Below are positions 57,180 through 64,000 of a DNA stretch of 64,000 bases, one piece after another. Origin of the DNA: Candidatus Ideonella esbjergensis (GTDB taxonomy: Bacteria; Pseudomonadota; Gammaproteobacteria; Burkholderiales; Burkholderiaceae_C); NCBI GenBank assembly GCA_016710065.1, contig JADJLP010000010.1, forward strand, positions 496,001 to 560,000. Reading direction: 5' to 3'. How positions within the stretch are numbered: position 1 is the first letter of the stretch; each line of letters starts with the position of its first letter. A model generated the notes under the pieces. That model did no database searches. It was not told where the DNA came from and saw only the letters and a program-made list of their open reading frames with translations. Position numbers and translations under genes: made by a program.

Positions 57180-58231
57180 GCCTGTCTCAAGTCACCGCAG
57201 CGCAGGTGCTGGATGGCAGCCTGAAGTTCGACGCCCTGATCGACGTGCGTTCGCCCGCCGAGTATGCCGAAGACCACCTGCCCGGCGCCGTGAACTGGCC
57301 GGTGCTGGACGACGCCGAGCGCGCCCGCGTGGGCACCATCTACAAGCAGGTCAACACCTTCGAGGCTCGCAAGGTTGGTGCGGCCCTGGTGTCGCGCCGC
57401 ATTGCCGCCACGCTGGAGCAGTTCGTGGTTGACAAGCCGCGCGACTGGCGCCCGCTGGTGTATTGCTGGCGCGGCGGCCAGCGCTCCGGCAGCCTCAGCC
57501 TGGTGCTGGCCCAAGTGGGCTTTGCCACCGCGCAGTTGGCCGGCGGCTACCGGGCATTTCGCGCCCAGGTGCGCGAGCAGTTGGCCACGCTGCCGGCCCA
57601 GTTCCAGTTCACCGTCATCGGCGGCCGCACCGGCAGTGGCAAGACGCGGCTGCTGCAGGCCCTGCGCGCCGCCGGCGGCCAGGTGCTTGATCTGGAAGCC
57701 CTGGCCGCCCATCGCGGCTCGGTGCTGGGCGGCCTGCCCGACCAGGATCAACCCACGCAAAAGCGCTTCGACAGCCTGGTGTGGCAAGCCCTGCGTGCGT
57801 TCGACCCGGCGCGCCCAGTGTTCGTGGAGAGCGAAAGCCGCCGCATCGGCCGCTGCCAGCTGCCAGACGCCCTGCTGGCTCGCATGCAAGACGAGAGTCC
57901 GGTGGTGGTGGTGGAGATGCCCGTCGCTGCGCGCTGCGAACTGCTGCTGGAGGACTACGCCTTCTTCACGCAGGATGCGGACGCCTTGTGCGCGCGCCTG
58001 GAGCCTTTGGTGGAATTGCGCGGCAAGGTGGTGGTGGAGCACTGGCAGACCCTGGCCCGTGCGGGCGATTGGGCCGCGCTGTTGCCCGACCTGATGCGCG
58101 ACCACTACGACCCGCTGTACGACCGCTCGGCCAAGCGGCATGCGGCGGCCCGCTCGTCGATAACGGCGTTGCCGCTTCGCGACGGGCGGGCCGACACGCT
58201 GGCCGCCGCCGCTGCCCAACTGTTGGGCTGA
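57176..58231 (+). CDS. mnmH: tRNA 2-selenouridine synthase
   Basis: The 351-residue protein (also called SelU) has an N-terminal rhodanese domain with the catalytic Cys97 in VYCWRGGQRS and a P-loop GRTGSGKT (150-157) in the C-terminal half. It replaces sulfur by selenium, via a geranylated intermediate, at the wobble 2-thiouridine of certain tRNAs, using selenophosphate from SelD. No selD is in the window. The frame overlaps the end of glnD by 4 bases, so translation is coupled. Length is normal (about 350-370). Confidence 0.95.
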   Translation: MSLSQVTAAQVLDGSLKFDALIDVRSPAEYAEDHLPGAVNWPVLDDAERARVGTIYKQVNTFEARKVGAALVSRRIAATLEQFVVDKPRDWRPLVYCWRGGQRSGSLSLVLAQVGFATAQLAGGYRAFRAQVREQLATLPAQFQFTVIGGRTGSGKTRLLQALRAAGGQVLDLEALAAHRGSVLGGLPDQDQPTQKRFDSLVWQALRAFDPARPVFVESESRRIGRCQLPDALLARMQDESPVVVVEMPVAARCELLLEDYAFFTQDADALCARLEPLVELRGKVVVEHWQTLARAGDWAALLPDLMRDHYDPLYDRSAKRHAAARSSITALPLRDGRADTLAAAAAQLLG

Positions 58232-58309
58232 CGCCGGCACAGCCCAGGTCAAACAGCGGCAAAGCGTCGTCAACAGCCTGCGAGATCGCTCTGGTCCCGC
58301 ACCGAGCGC

Positions 58310-58729
58310 TCAACTCACCAAGGCCCTCAGCCAATCGGGCATGGGGGTGGATTTGCCGGTGGGAAAGTCAATCCACACGGTGGTGGCGCCGCCCTCGGCC
58401 TGGATGATGCCTGGCTGGTCGGTGCGCTCCAGCGTAATGAAGGTATCGAAACTGCTGCGGCCCGGGTTGGCCACGTAGTGCCTGGCCAGCACCTCGCCGG
58501 GGTACTCCAACTGCTTGATGAAATTGCAAAAGGCATTGACGATCACCGGCCCCTGCCCCGCAGGGTTGGGCGCGCCGCCGATGATGTGCAGCCACTCCAC
58601 GCGCACCGATTCAAGGTAGCGGAAGTAAACCGTGTTGTTCACATGGCCCATCATGTCCATGTCGCCCCAGCGGATGGGAATGACCATCTCGTAAGTCAGT
58701 TTCTTCTCGGCGGGCAATTCAAACCGCAT
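58310..58729 (-). CDS. 4HBT/YbgC-type acyl-CoA thioesterase
   Basis: The 139-residue hot-dog protein has the 4-hydroxybenzoyl-CoA thioesterase signature IRWGDMDMMGHVNNTVYFRYLESVRVEWL with the active-site Asp. These enzymes hydrolyse short or aromatic acyl-CoA. The start MRFELPAEKKLTYEM at 58729 lies inside the end of yceH (11-base overlap), so translation is probably coupled to it. An upstream ATG would overlap yceH much farther without homology. It converges with mnmH across 78 bases. Confidence 0.87.
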   Translation of the reverse strand: MRFELPAEKKLTYEMVIPIRWGDMDMMGHVNNTVYFRYLESVRVEWLHIIGGAPNPAGQGPVIVNAFCNFIKQLEYPGEVLARHYVANPGRSSFDTFITLERTDQPGIIQAEGGATTVWIDFPTGKSTPMPDWLRALVS

Positions 58730-59402
58730 CGCTGCCCCCCGCAGCAGGCAACAGCCCGAGTTCGCGGCGCAAGGCGTCAAACTCGGCTCGCAGTGTGCTC
58801 AGCTCGTCGGTGAGGCGACCCACATCGGCCTTGAGCGTGCCCAACTCGCCGGCCGAGATGTCCATCCCGCCCGAGCCGCCTTCGGCATGGGCCTCATACA
58901 CCGGCAGGGCGGGCTCGCCGCACAGCAGATGGGCCCAGCGCGACTCGCGCGCGCCGGGCGCTCGGGCCAGCTTCACCACTCGGGCCGGGGTCTTGGTGGC
59001 CAGCTCATCCAGAAAGGCCTCCACCGACGACACATCGGCAAAGCGATGCAAGCGCTCGGCATTCAAACGAAGCTCGGCAGCGGTCTGCGGGCCGCGCAGC
59101 AGCAAGGTGCTGAGCAGCGCAGCCGATTGCCCGGGCACGCCCAGACCACGCGGCAGGTTGTGCTCGTAGCGGGCCACGCGACTGCCGCTCACCTCCACCA
59201 GCAGGCTCATGGCCTTGAGGCTGTCCAAGGCCACCAGCACGTCCGATTCAGTGGCTTCCATCACCGGGTTGCGCGCTGTCTTCTGGTTGCAGCCGGCCAC
59301 CAAAGAATTGAGCGAGAGCGGGTAGGTGTCGGGAACGGTGTGCTGCTTTTCGTAGAGCACGCCCAGCACGCGGCCTTCCAGTGGTGTGAGATGGCGATTC
59401 AC
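58719..59402 (-). CDS. yceH: YceH family (DUF480) protein
   Basis: The 227-residue protein begins LTPLEGRVLGVLYEKQHTVPDTYPLSLNSLVAGCNQKTARNPVM after the first three residues, the hallmark of DUF480. It has two winged-helix units and a C-terminal coiled coil (LKADVGRLTDELSTLRAEFDALRRELG). The winged-helix fold suggests nucleic acid binding, but no function is established to my knowledge. It is only 3 bases from the SDR gene stop and overlaps the thioesterase start, so the three genes (59406-60188, yceH, thioesterase) look like one transcript. Confidence 0.92.
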   Translation of the reverse strand: MNRHLTPLEGRVLGVLYEKQHTVPDTYPLSLNSLVAGCNQKTARNPVMEATESDVLVALDSLKAMSLLVEVSGSRVARYEHNLPRGLGVPGQSAALLSTLLLRGPQTAAELRLNAERLHRFADVSSVEAFLDELATKTPARVVKLARAPGARESRWAHLLCGEPALPVYEAHAEGGSGGMDISAGELGTLKADVGRLTDELSTLRAEFDALRRELGLLPAAGGSDAV

Positions 59403-59405
59403 GGC

Positions 59406-60188
59406 TCAGACACCAAAGCCGTCGTCGGCCTGGATGATGGCGCCGTTGATGAAATGGCTCTCGTTGGCACAGAGCATCAGCAGGCTGGTGTCCAGGTCTC
59501 GCGGCTGGCCCACACGCTTGCGCGGCAGCATCTGCACCAGCTTCTGCCCGCCCTCGGTCTGCCAGTGGTGGTGATTGATCTCGGTGTCGATATAGCCGGG
59601 GCAGATGGCATTCACGTTGATGCCGTAGCGGCCCCACTCCAGCGCCATCGCCCGCGTCATGTGCACCACCGCCGCCTTGCTCATGGCGTAAACGCCTATC
59701 TGGCCCAGGGGCCGCAGGCCGGCCATGGAGGCGATGTTGACGATGCGCCCACCCGTGAAGGTGCCCGGTGCAGCGCCGCGCGAGCGGGCGATCATGCGCT
59801 TGCCCACCTCTTGGGCCACAAAGAAGGCGCCGCGGGTGTTGGTGTTCATCACATAGTCGTAGTCGTCGGGGCTGACGTCGGTGAGCTTTTGCGTGGTGCT
59901 CACGCCCGAGTTGTTGACCAGGATGTCGATGGTGCCGCACTCGGTCTCTGCATGGGCCACGGCCGACTTGATGCTGTCCACGTCGGTCACGTCCAGCTGC
60001 ACCACATGGGCGTCGCCTCCGCCACCCACGATCTCGGCGCGCAGAGTCTTGAGACGCTCGGTGCGGCGCCCTGCCAGCACCACGGCGGCGCCGGCCTGGG
60101 CCAGCGTGCGGGCGAACTGCGCGCCCAGACCGCTGGAGGCGCCGGTGACCAGGGCCACGCGGCCCGACAAATCGATCTGATAGCTCAT
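59406..60188 (-). CDS. SDR family oxidoreductase
   Basis: The 260-residue classical SDR has TGASSGLG, NNSG (about 92-95), active-site YAMSK and the C-terminal INGAIIQADDGFGV. It resembles FabG-like 3-hydroxyacyl reductases. The start MSYQIDLSGRVALVTG at 60188 was chosen over an upstream ATG that adds unrelated residues. It is divergent from the ETF-quinone oxidoreductase gene. The 254-base gap between them carries no gene; TAGAAT at 60381-60386 is a fair -10 for the plus strand without a good -35. Confidence 0.9.
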   Translation of the reverse strand: MSYQIDLSGRVALVTGASSGLGAQFARTLAQAGAAVVLAGRRTERLKTLRAEIVGGGGDAHVVQLDVTDVDSIKSAVAHAETECGTIDILVNNSGVSTTQKLTDVSPDDYDYVMNTNTRGAFFVAQEVGKRMIARSRGAAPGTFTGGRIVNIASMAGLRPLGQIGVYAMSKAAVVHMTRAMALEWGRYGINVNAICPGYIDTEINHHHWQTEGGQKLVQMLPRKRVGQPRDLDTSLLMLCANESHFINGAIIQADDGFGV

Positions 60189-60442
60189 GGCTGGTGGGCG
60201 GCGCGAGCCGCCTTGATGGTTGCAAGGAAATCTCTGCGCCGACAATAGCACGCACGGCCTGCGTCAATGCGCGGAACAGACCGGTCTCACAGGCCGCTGG
60301 AGAGCGGGGTTGGTCGCGACAGCAAGGCTCAAGCCGCGCCCAACAAAAGCACGGTCGTACTATTTTTTGCACCCTGCCGATAGAATGCCGCGTAACCCAG
60401 CCTTGGCGCCACCGTGCGCCTTGCAGCACACAAGGACACTTC

Positions 60443-62128
60443 ATGACTTCCGAGGAATTGCTGGCCCAGTTTGGCCCGCGCGAATCAATGGACTACGACG
60501 TGGTGATCGTCGGCGGCGGCCCCGCCGGCCTGGCCACCGCGATCCGCCTGAAGCAGCTCGCCGCCGAGCAAGGCGCCGAGTTGAACGTGGTAGTGCTGGA
60601 AAAGGGCTCCGAGCCCGGCGCGCACATCCTCTCGGGCGCGGTGATGGACCCCATCGCCATCACCGAGCTGTTCCCCGACTGGAAGGAACGTGGTGCACCG
60701 CTGAACCAGCCCGTCACCGGCGACGACATCCTGTTCCTGTCGGAGACCGGCGCCACCCGCACGCCCGACTGGCTGGTGCCCCAGTGCTTCCACAACCACG
60801 GCAACTACGTCATCAGCCTGGGCACGCTCACCAAATGGCTGGGCGAGCAGGCCGAGGCGATGGGCGTGGAGATCTTCCCCGGTTTCACGGCCGCCGAGCT
60901 GTTGTACGACGAGCAGGGCCGCGTGCGCGGCGTGGCCACCGGCAACATGGGCGTGGGCAAGGACGGCCAGCCGCATGACGCCTTCCAGCTGGGCATGGAG
61001 TTGTGCGGCAAGTACACCGTGTTTGCAGAGGGCGCGCGCGGCCACCTGGGCAAGCAACTGATCGCCAAGTACCAGCTCGACGACGGCCGCGACCCCACCA
61101 CCTACGCCCTGGGTGTGAAGGAGCTGTGGGAAGTGCCGGCCGACAAGGCCAAGCCTGGCCATGTGCTGCACACCGCCGGCTGGCCGATCACCGACAACAC
61201 CTTTGCTGGTGGCTTTCTCTACCACCTTGAAGGCAACAAGGTCACGCTGGGTTATGTCGTGGGTCTGAACTACGAGAACACCTGGATGAGCCCGTTCGAG
61301 GAGATGCAGCGCTGGAAAACCCACCCCGCCGTGCGAGCGCACATCGAGGGCGGCAAACGCATAGGCTACGGTGCCCGCGCCATCAACAACGGTGGCCTGC
61401 AATCCATGCCCAAGCTGGTATTCCCCGGCGGTGCGCTGGTGGGCTGCGAGGCCAACATGATGAACGCCTCGCGCATCAAGGGCAGCCATTCGGCCATCAA
61501 GACTGGCATGCTGGCCGCCGAGGCCGCCTTCGAGGCCCTGCAGGCCGGCCGCGCGCAAGACGAGCTGATCGCCTACCCGCAGGCCTTCGAAGCCAGTTGG
61601 TTGCACACCGAACTGCAAAGCACCAAGAACTTCAAGCTCTGGTTCAAGCACGGCAAGCTGATCGGCAACCTGATGACGGGTATAGAGCAGTGGCTGCTGC
61701 CCAAGCTGGGCGTCAAGTCGCCGCCGTGGACCCTGCACGGCCACAAGCCCGACCATGTGGCGCTCAAGCCCGCCGACCAATGCGCCAGGATCGACTACCC
61801 CAAGCCCGACGGCGTGCTGACCTTTGACCGGCTCTCGTCGGTGTTCATCAGTAGCACCAACCACGAGGAAAACCAGCCGGCCCACCTGACGCTCAAAGAC
61901 GCAGCGGTGCCGGTGACGATCAATTTGGCCCAGTACGCCGGCCCCGAGAGCCGCTACTGCCCGGCCGGCGTCTACGAGTTCGTGAAGAACGAGGACAACT
62001 CCGACCGCCTGCAGATCAACGCCGCCAACTGCGTGCACTGCAAGACCTGCGACATCAAGGATCCAACGCAGAACATCGTCTGGGTCACGCCCGAAGGTGG
62101 CGGCGGGCCGAACTACGCTGGCATGTGA
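60443..62128 (+). CDS. Electron transfer flavoprotein-ubiquinone oxidoreductase
   Basis: The 561-residue protein binds FAD at the N-terminus (YDVVIVGGGPAGLATAIRLKQL) and a 4Fe-4S cluster at the C-terminus (RYCPAGVYEF then NAANCVHCKTCDIKDPTQNI). It sits on the inner membrane and passes electrons from acyl-CoA dehydrogenases, via ETF, into ubiquinone. The length matches the family (about 550-600). The ATG at 60443 has CAAGGAC before it. It gives the beta-oxidation block at 12-19 kb an electron outlet; etfAB themselves are not in the window. Confidence 0.96.
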   Translation: MTSEELLAQFGPRESMDYDVVIVGGGPAGLATAIRLKQLAAEQGAELNVVVLEKGSEPGAHILSGAVMDPIAITELFPDWKERGAPLNQPVTGDDILFLSETGATRTPDWLVPQCFHNHGNYVISLGTLTKWLGEQAEAMGVEIFPGFTAAELLYDEQGRVRGVATGNMGVGKDGQPHDAFQLGMELCGKYTVFAEGARGHLGKQLIAKYQLDDGRDPTTYALGVKELWEVPADKAKPGHVLHTAGWPITDNTFAGGFLYHLEGNKVTLGYVVGLNYENTWMSPFEEMQRWKTHPAVRAHIEGGKRIGYGARAINNGGLQSMPKLVFPGGALVGCEANMMNASRIKGSHSAIKTGMLAAEAAFEALQAGRAQDELIAYPQAFEASWLHTELQSTKNFKLWFKHGKLIGNLMTGIEQWLLPKLGVKSPPWTLHGHKPDHVALKPADQCARIDYPKPDGVLTFDRLSSVFISSTNHEENQPAHLTLKDAAVPVTINLAQYAGPESRYCPAGVYEFVKNEDNSDRLQINAANCVHCKTCDIKDPTQNIVWVTPEGGGGPNYAGM

Positions 62129-62162
62129 TCGCCTGGCCTACGGATGCCCACAAGGTGCCTTG

Positions 62163-63383
62163 ATGCCCAGTGAGCCCCAGGACGCTGAAACACTGCCGGC
62201 AGCCGCAGAGCTCACGCGCGAGCTGCTGGTCGAGCGTCCGTCTGACCGCCTGCCAGACCGCCTGCCCAGCCTGAGGTTTGCCGGCACGCACGAGCGAGAC
62301 TACCTGGCCTTTGCCTTCGAGAGCCTTCGCGACACGCGCACCGAGGCCTACCGTGTGGCGTTGGCCTTGTTGCTGGTGTTTGCCGCCATCGACGTCTTTC
62401 AGGCCACGCAAGATTTCGTTCCCCTGCTGACCCCTGCCATCCTGGCCGCGCGCCTGCTCGCCGTCGCCATCGTGGCCTGGGCGCAGCGGCGGGTGCGCCT
62501 GGCCTCGGACTGGTCGGCTGGGCACCGCTGGATGCGAGCCACCGGGCTGAGCCTGGGCCTGATGATGCTGGTCAGCGAGGCACTGTATTGCCATGCCACT
62601 GGTCAGCTCCAGGCACCACTGATCGTGGCGGGCAACATCCTGATGACCATGGCCTTCTTCTTCCCCTTGGGCTACAGCTTCGTGGCCGGCCTGAAGATCG
62701 CCGTTGTCTTTTCATTGGCGGCCTGCCTGGTGCTGCCGCAGTTCATGCCGGCCGCGATGCTGGCCGACTTCTACCGCTTGCTGCCTTTTCAGCTGATGGG
62801 CCTGGCGGCAGCCGCGCTGGCGGGCTACCAGCAGGAGCGAACGCTGCGGGCCTTGTTCCTGATGAAGCAATCGGTGACGCAGATGGCCAGCAGCGACGCG
62901 CTCACCGGCTTGAGCAACCGGCACGCCTTTGAGCCTTTTGTGGCCCGCGCCATGCAGCAGGCAGCACGCGACAAGCAACAGGTGGCGCTGGTGCTGCTGG
63001 ATGTGGACCAGCTCAAGCCCTACAGCGACCAGTTCGGCAACCCGGCTGGCGATGCAGCACTGAAGGCCCTGGCGCGCGCCGTCTCGCAACGCATACGCCG
63101 CCAGTTCGACCTGGGTGCCCGTCTGGGCGGTGGCGAGTTCGCGCTGTTCTTCTACGACGTGAACGTGGGCTTTGCCTGGACCGTGGCCGAGGACTTGCGC
63201 CGCGACGTGGCGCAACGCCTGGCCATCAGCCACCCGGACAGTTCCGCTGGCGTGTTGACCATCAGCCTGGGCGCGGCCGTGAGTGCCGATGGAGAAAGCT
63301 TTGAGGGCCTGTACCAGCGCGCCGACCAAGCCTTGTACAGGGCCAAGGCGCAGGGGCGCAATCAAGTTCAGCTGGCAGAGTGA
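62163..63383 (+). CDS. Membrane GGDEF protein with degenerate GGGEF motif
   Basis: The 406-residue protein has five or six membrane helices (about 60-230) and a C-terminal GGDEF domain beginning SSDALTGLSNRHAF. The signature is GGGEF (322-326) instead of GGDEF or GGEEF, so the acidic residue needed for catalysis is a Gly. The metal/substrate loop reads LDVDQLKPYSDQFGNPAGD, where DxFK...ND...GH is usual. It is probably not an active cyclase; it may bind c-di-GMP or GTP, or partner the intact cyclase at 42970. It follows the ETF-QO gene by 34 bases. Confidence 0.85.
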   Translation: MPSEPQDAETLPAAAELTRELLVERPSDRLPDRLPSLRFAGTHERDYLAFAFESLRDTRTEAYRVALALLLVFAAIDVFQATQDFVPLLTPAILAARLLAVAIVAWAQRRVRLASDWSAGHRWMRATGLSLGLMMLVSEALYCHATGQLQAPLIVAGNILMTMAFFFPLGYSFVAGLKIAVVFSLAACLVLPQFMPAAMLADFYRLLPFQLMGLAAAALAGYQQERTLRALFLMKQSVTQMASSDALTGLSNRHAFEPFVARAMQQAARDKQQVALVLLDVDQLKPYSDQFGNPAGDAALKALARAVSQRIRRQFDLGARLGGGEFALFFYDVNVGFAWTVAEDLRRDVAQRLAISHPDSSAGVLTISLGAAVSADGESFEGLYQRADQALYRAKAQGRNQVQLAE

Positions 63384-63492
63384 AGCGGCAGGGCGAAGCG
63401 GGTTCAGGCCAACACCCGGCCGGTTACTGCGCTTTGCAGCCACTCAACGACCACCCGCTGAAAGCCGGTGGCTTGAACCTTGTGATGGACAG

Positions 63493-63693
63493 TCAACAGG
63501 GCCGGGCGGCGTGCATCTGCGAGCGGCGGCCCGGTGGCTCGCCCAGGTGATAGTTGGTGGCGCCGGCGAAATCCACCTCAATGCGGTGCGCCACCCCTGC
63601 CCGCTCGGCCAAGCGCCAAAGCACACCCTCGGCCGTCGGCGACTTGCAAATGTTGCCGGTACAAACCATCAAGACGCGGACAGGCTCTCTCAT
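63493..63693 (-). pseudogene. Truncated low-molecular-weight tyrosine phosphatase with CX5K
   Basis: Sixty-six residues match the N-terminal half of low-molecular-weight protein tyrosine phosphatases (VLMVCTGNICKSPTAEG and HLGEPPGRRSQ), whose normal length is about 150-160. The P-loop should read C-x5-R; here Arg is Lys17. The frame stops at 63493 and the following sequence does not resemble the missing half, so the C-terminal Asp acid is absent. It overlaps the uvrB stop by 4 bases (ATGA), showing the original coupling. It is almost certainly inactive. The stretch 63384-63492 contains nothing else that I can see. Confidence 0.72.
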
Positions 63694-64000
63694 CGCCGCC
63701 CTCCGACGGCAGGTACCAACGGGATCACATTGCTGTCGTGCGCCGCCCCGCCGCCAAAGGCCTGCTCGCGCAGCAGCGCCAGCTGGTCGCGGATGCGGGC
63801 GGCCTTCTCGAACTCGAGGTTGCGGGCGAACTCCAGCATCTGCTTTTCCAGCTGCTTGATGCGCTTGGACAGGTCCTTCTCGCTCAGCGCTTCCACCTCG
63901 GCGGCCTGCTGGGCGAGGCGCAGATCGTCCTTGGCGGTCTTGTCCGACACCACGCCGTCGATCATCTCGCGCACCAGCTTGTGGATGCCGCGCGGCGTGA
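63690..64000 (-). CDS. uvrB: UvrABC system protein B, C-terminal part
   Basis: The gene enters from the right edge. The visible residues include PRGIHKLVREMIDGVVSD, which is typical of the end of UvrB, and the C-terminal UVR motif (LSKRIKQLEKQMLEFARNLEFEKAARIRDQLALL) that binds UvrC. UvrB verifies DNA damage and loads UvrC in nucleotide excision repair. Its stop at 63690 overlaps the start of the truncated phosphatase. Confidence 0.96.
   Translation of the reverse strand, partial: TPRGIHKLVREMIDGVVSDKTAKDDLRLAQQAAEVEALSEKDLSKRIKQLEKQMLEFARNLEFEKAARIRDQLALLREQAFGGGAAHDSNVIPLVPAVGGRR

Overview
The window is about 64 kb of GC-rich chromosome (roughly two thirds G+C by eye). The order thrS-infC-rpmI-rplT-pheS, the FadB/FadA-type beta-oxidation genes, the AcoR-like sigma-54 regulator and the protein sequences all point to a betaproteobacterium of the order Burkholderiales, most likely Comamonadaceae. 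That placement is inferred from gene content, not from a database search. I see no rRNA, tRNA, insertion sequence, prophage or CRISPR array.

Layout. 1-3782, minus strand: translation genes. thrS is preceded by what reads as a complete transcription attenuator: a 12-residue Thr-rich leader peptide, a strong antiterminator and an intrinsic terminator. infC starts at AUC, and pheS follows a second terminator. 3803-9473, minus: patatin-like lipase, TonB-dependent receptor and tex, tightly packed. 9549-20883, minus: a lipid and acyl-CoA catabolic block with two SDRs, a GNAT acetyltransferase, an MDR reductase, three hot-dog thioesterases, an acyl-CoA dehydrogenase, a thiolase, a FadB-like protein and an acetyl-CoA hydrolase/CoA-transferase. 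A near-perfect palindromic operator lies in front of the fadB-like gene. 21131-28875, plus (slyX minus): DUF5666 lipoprotein, thrH, hybrid histidine kinase, a nitronate monooxygenase-like flavoprotein and fadH. 29041-33414: gamma-glutamyltransferase, a pterin dehydratase and scoAB, the last divergent from a PAS-LuxR regulator across an operator with three TACGTA cores. 33538-38852: quinone reductase, then a sigma-54 activator divergent from an aldehyde dehydrogenase-DUF779 pair with a readable -24/-12 promoter. 38987-45561, plus: chemoreceptor, beta-CASP nuclease-like protein, nucleoside deoxyribosyltransferase and a diguanylate cyclase. 45662-49477: small accessory region with a YjjJ/HipA kinase fused to a DNA-binding domain, a lipoprotein gene knocked out of frame by a 7-bp tandem repeat, a frameshifted HepT toxin beside an intact MntA antitoxin, and a VOC protein. 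49572-64000: purL, then map-glnD-mnmH, yceH with a thioesterase and an SDR, ETF-quinone oxidoreductase, a degenerate GGDEF protein, a truncated phosphatase remnant and the end of uvrB.

How the genes fit together. The TonB receptor, lipase, beta-oxidation block, fadH, scoAB and ETF-quinone oxidoreductase together describe capture and complete oxidation of lipids or other acyl substrates, with electrons delivered to the quinone pool. Two loci (48139-48168 and 42915-42972) have simple repeats that put the only start codon with a good ribosome-binding site out of frame with a long downstream gene. Both are candidates for phase-variable expression. The thrS leader is the clearest regulatory device in the window.
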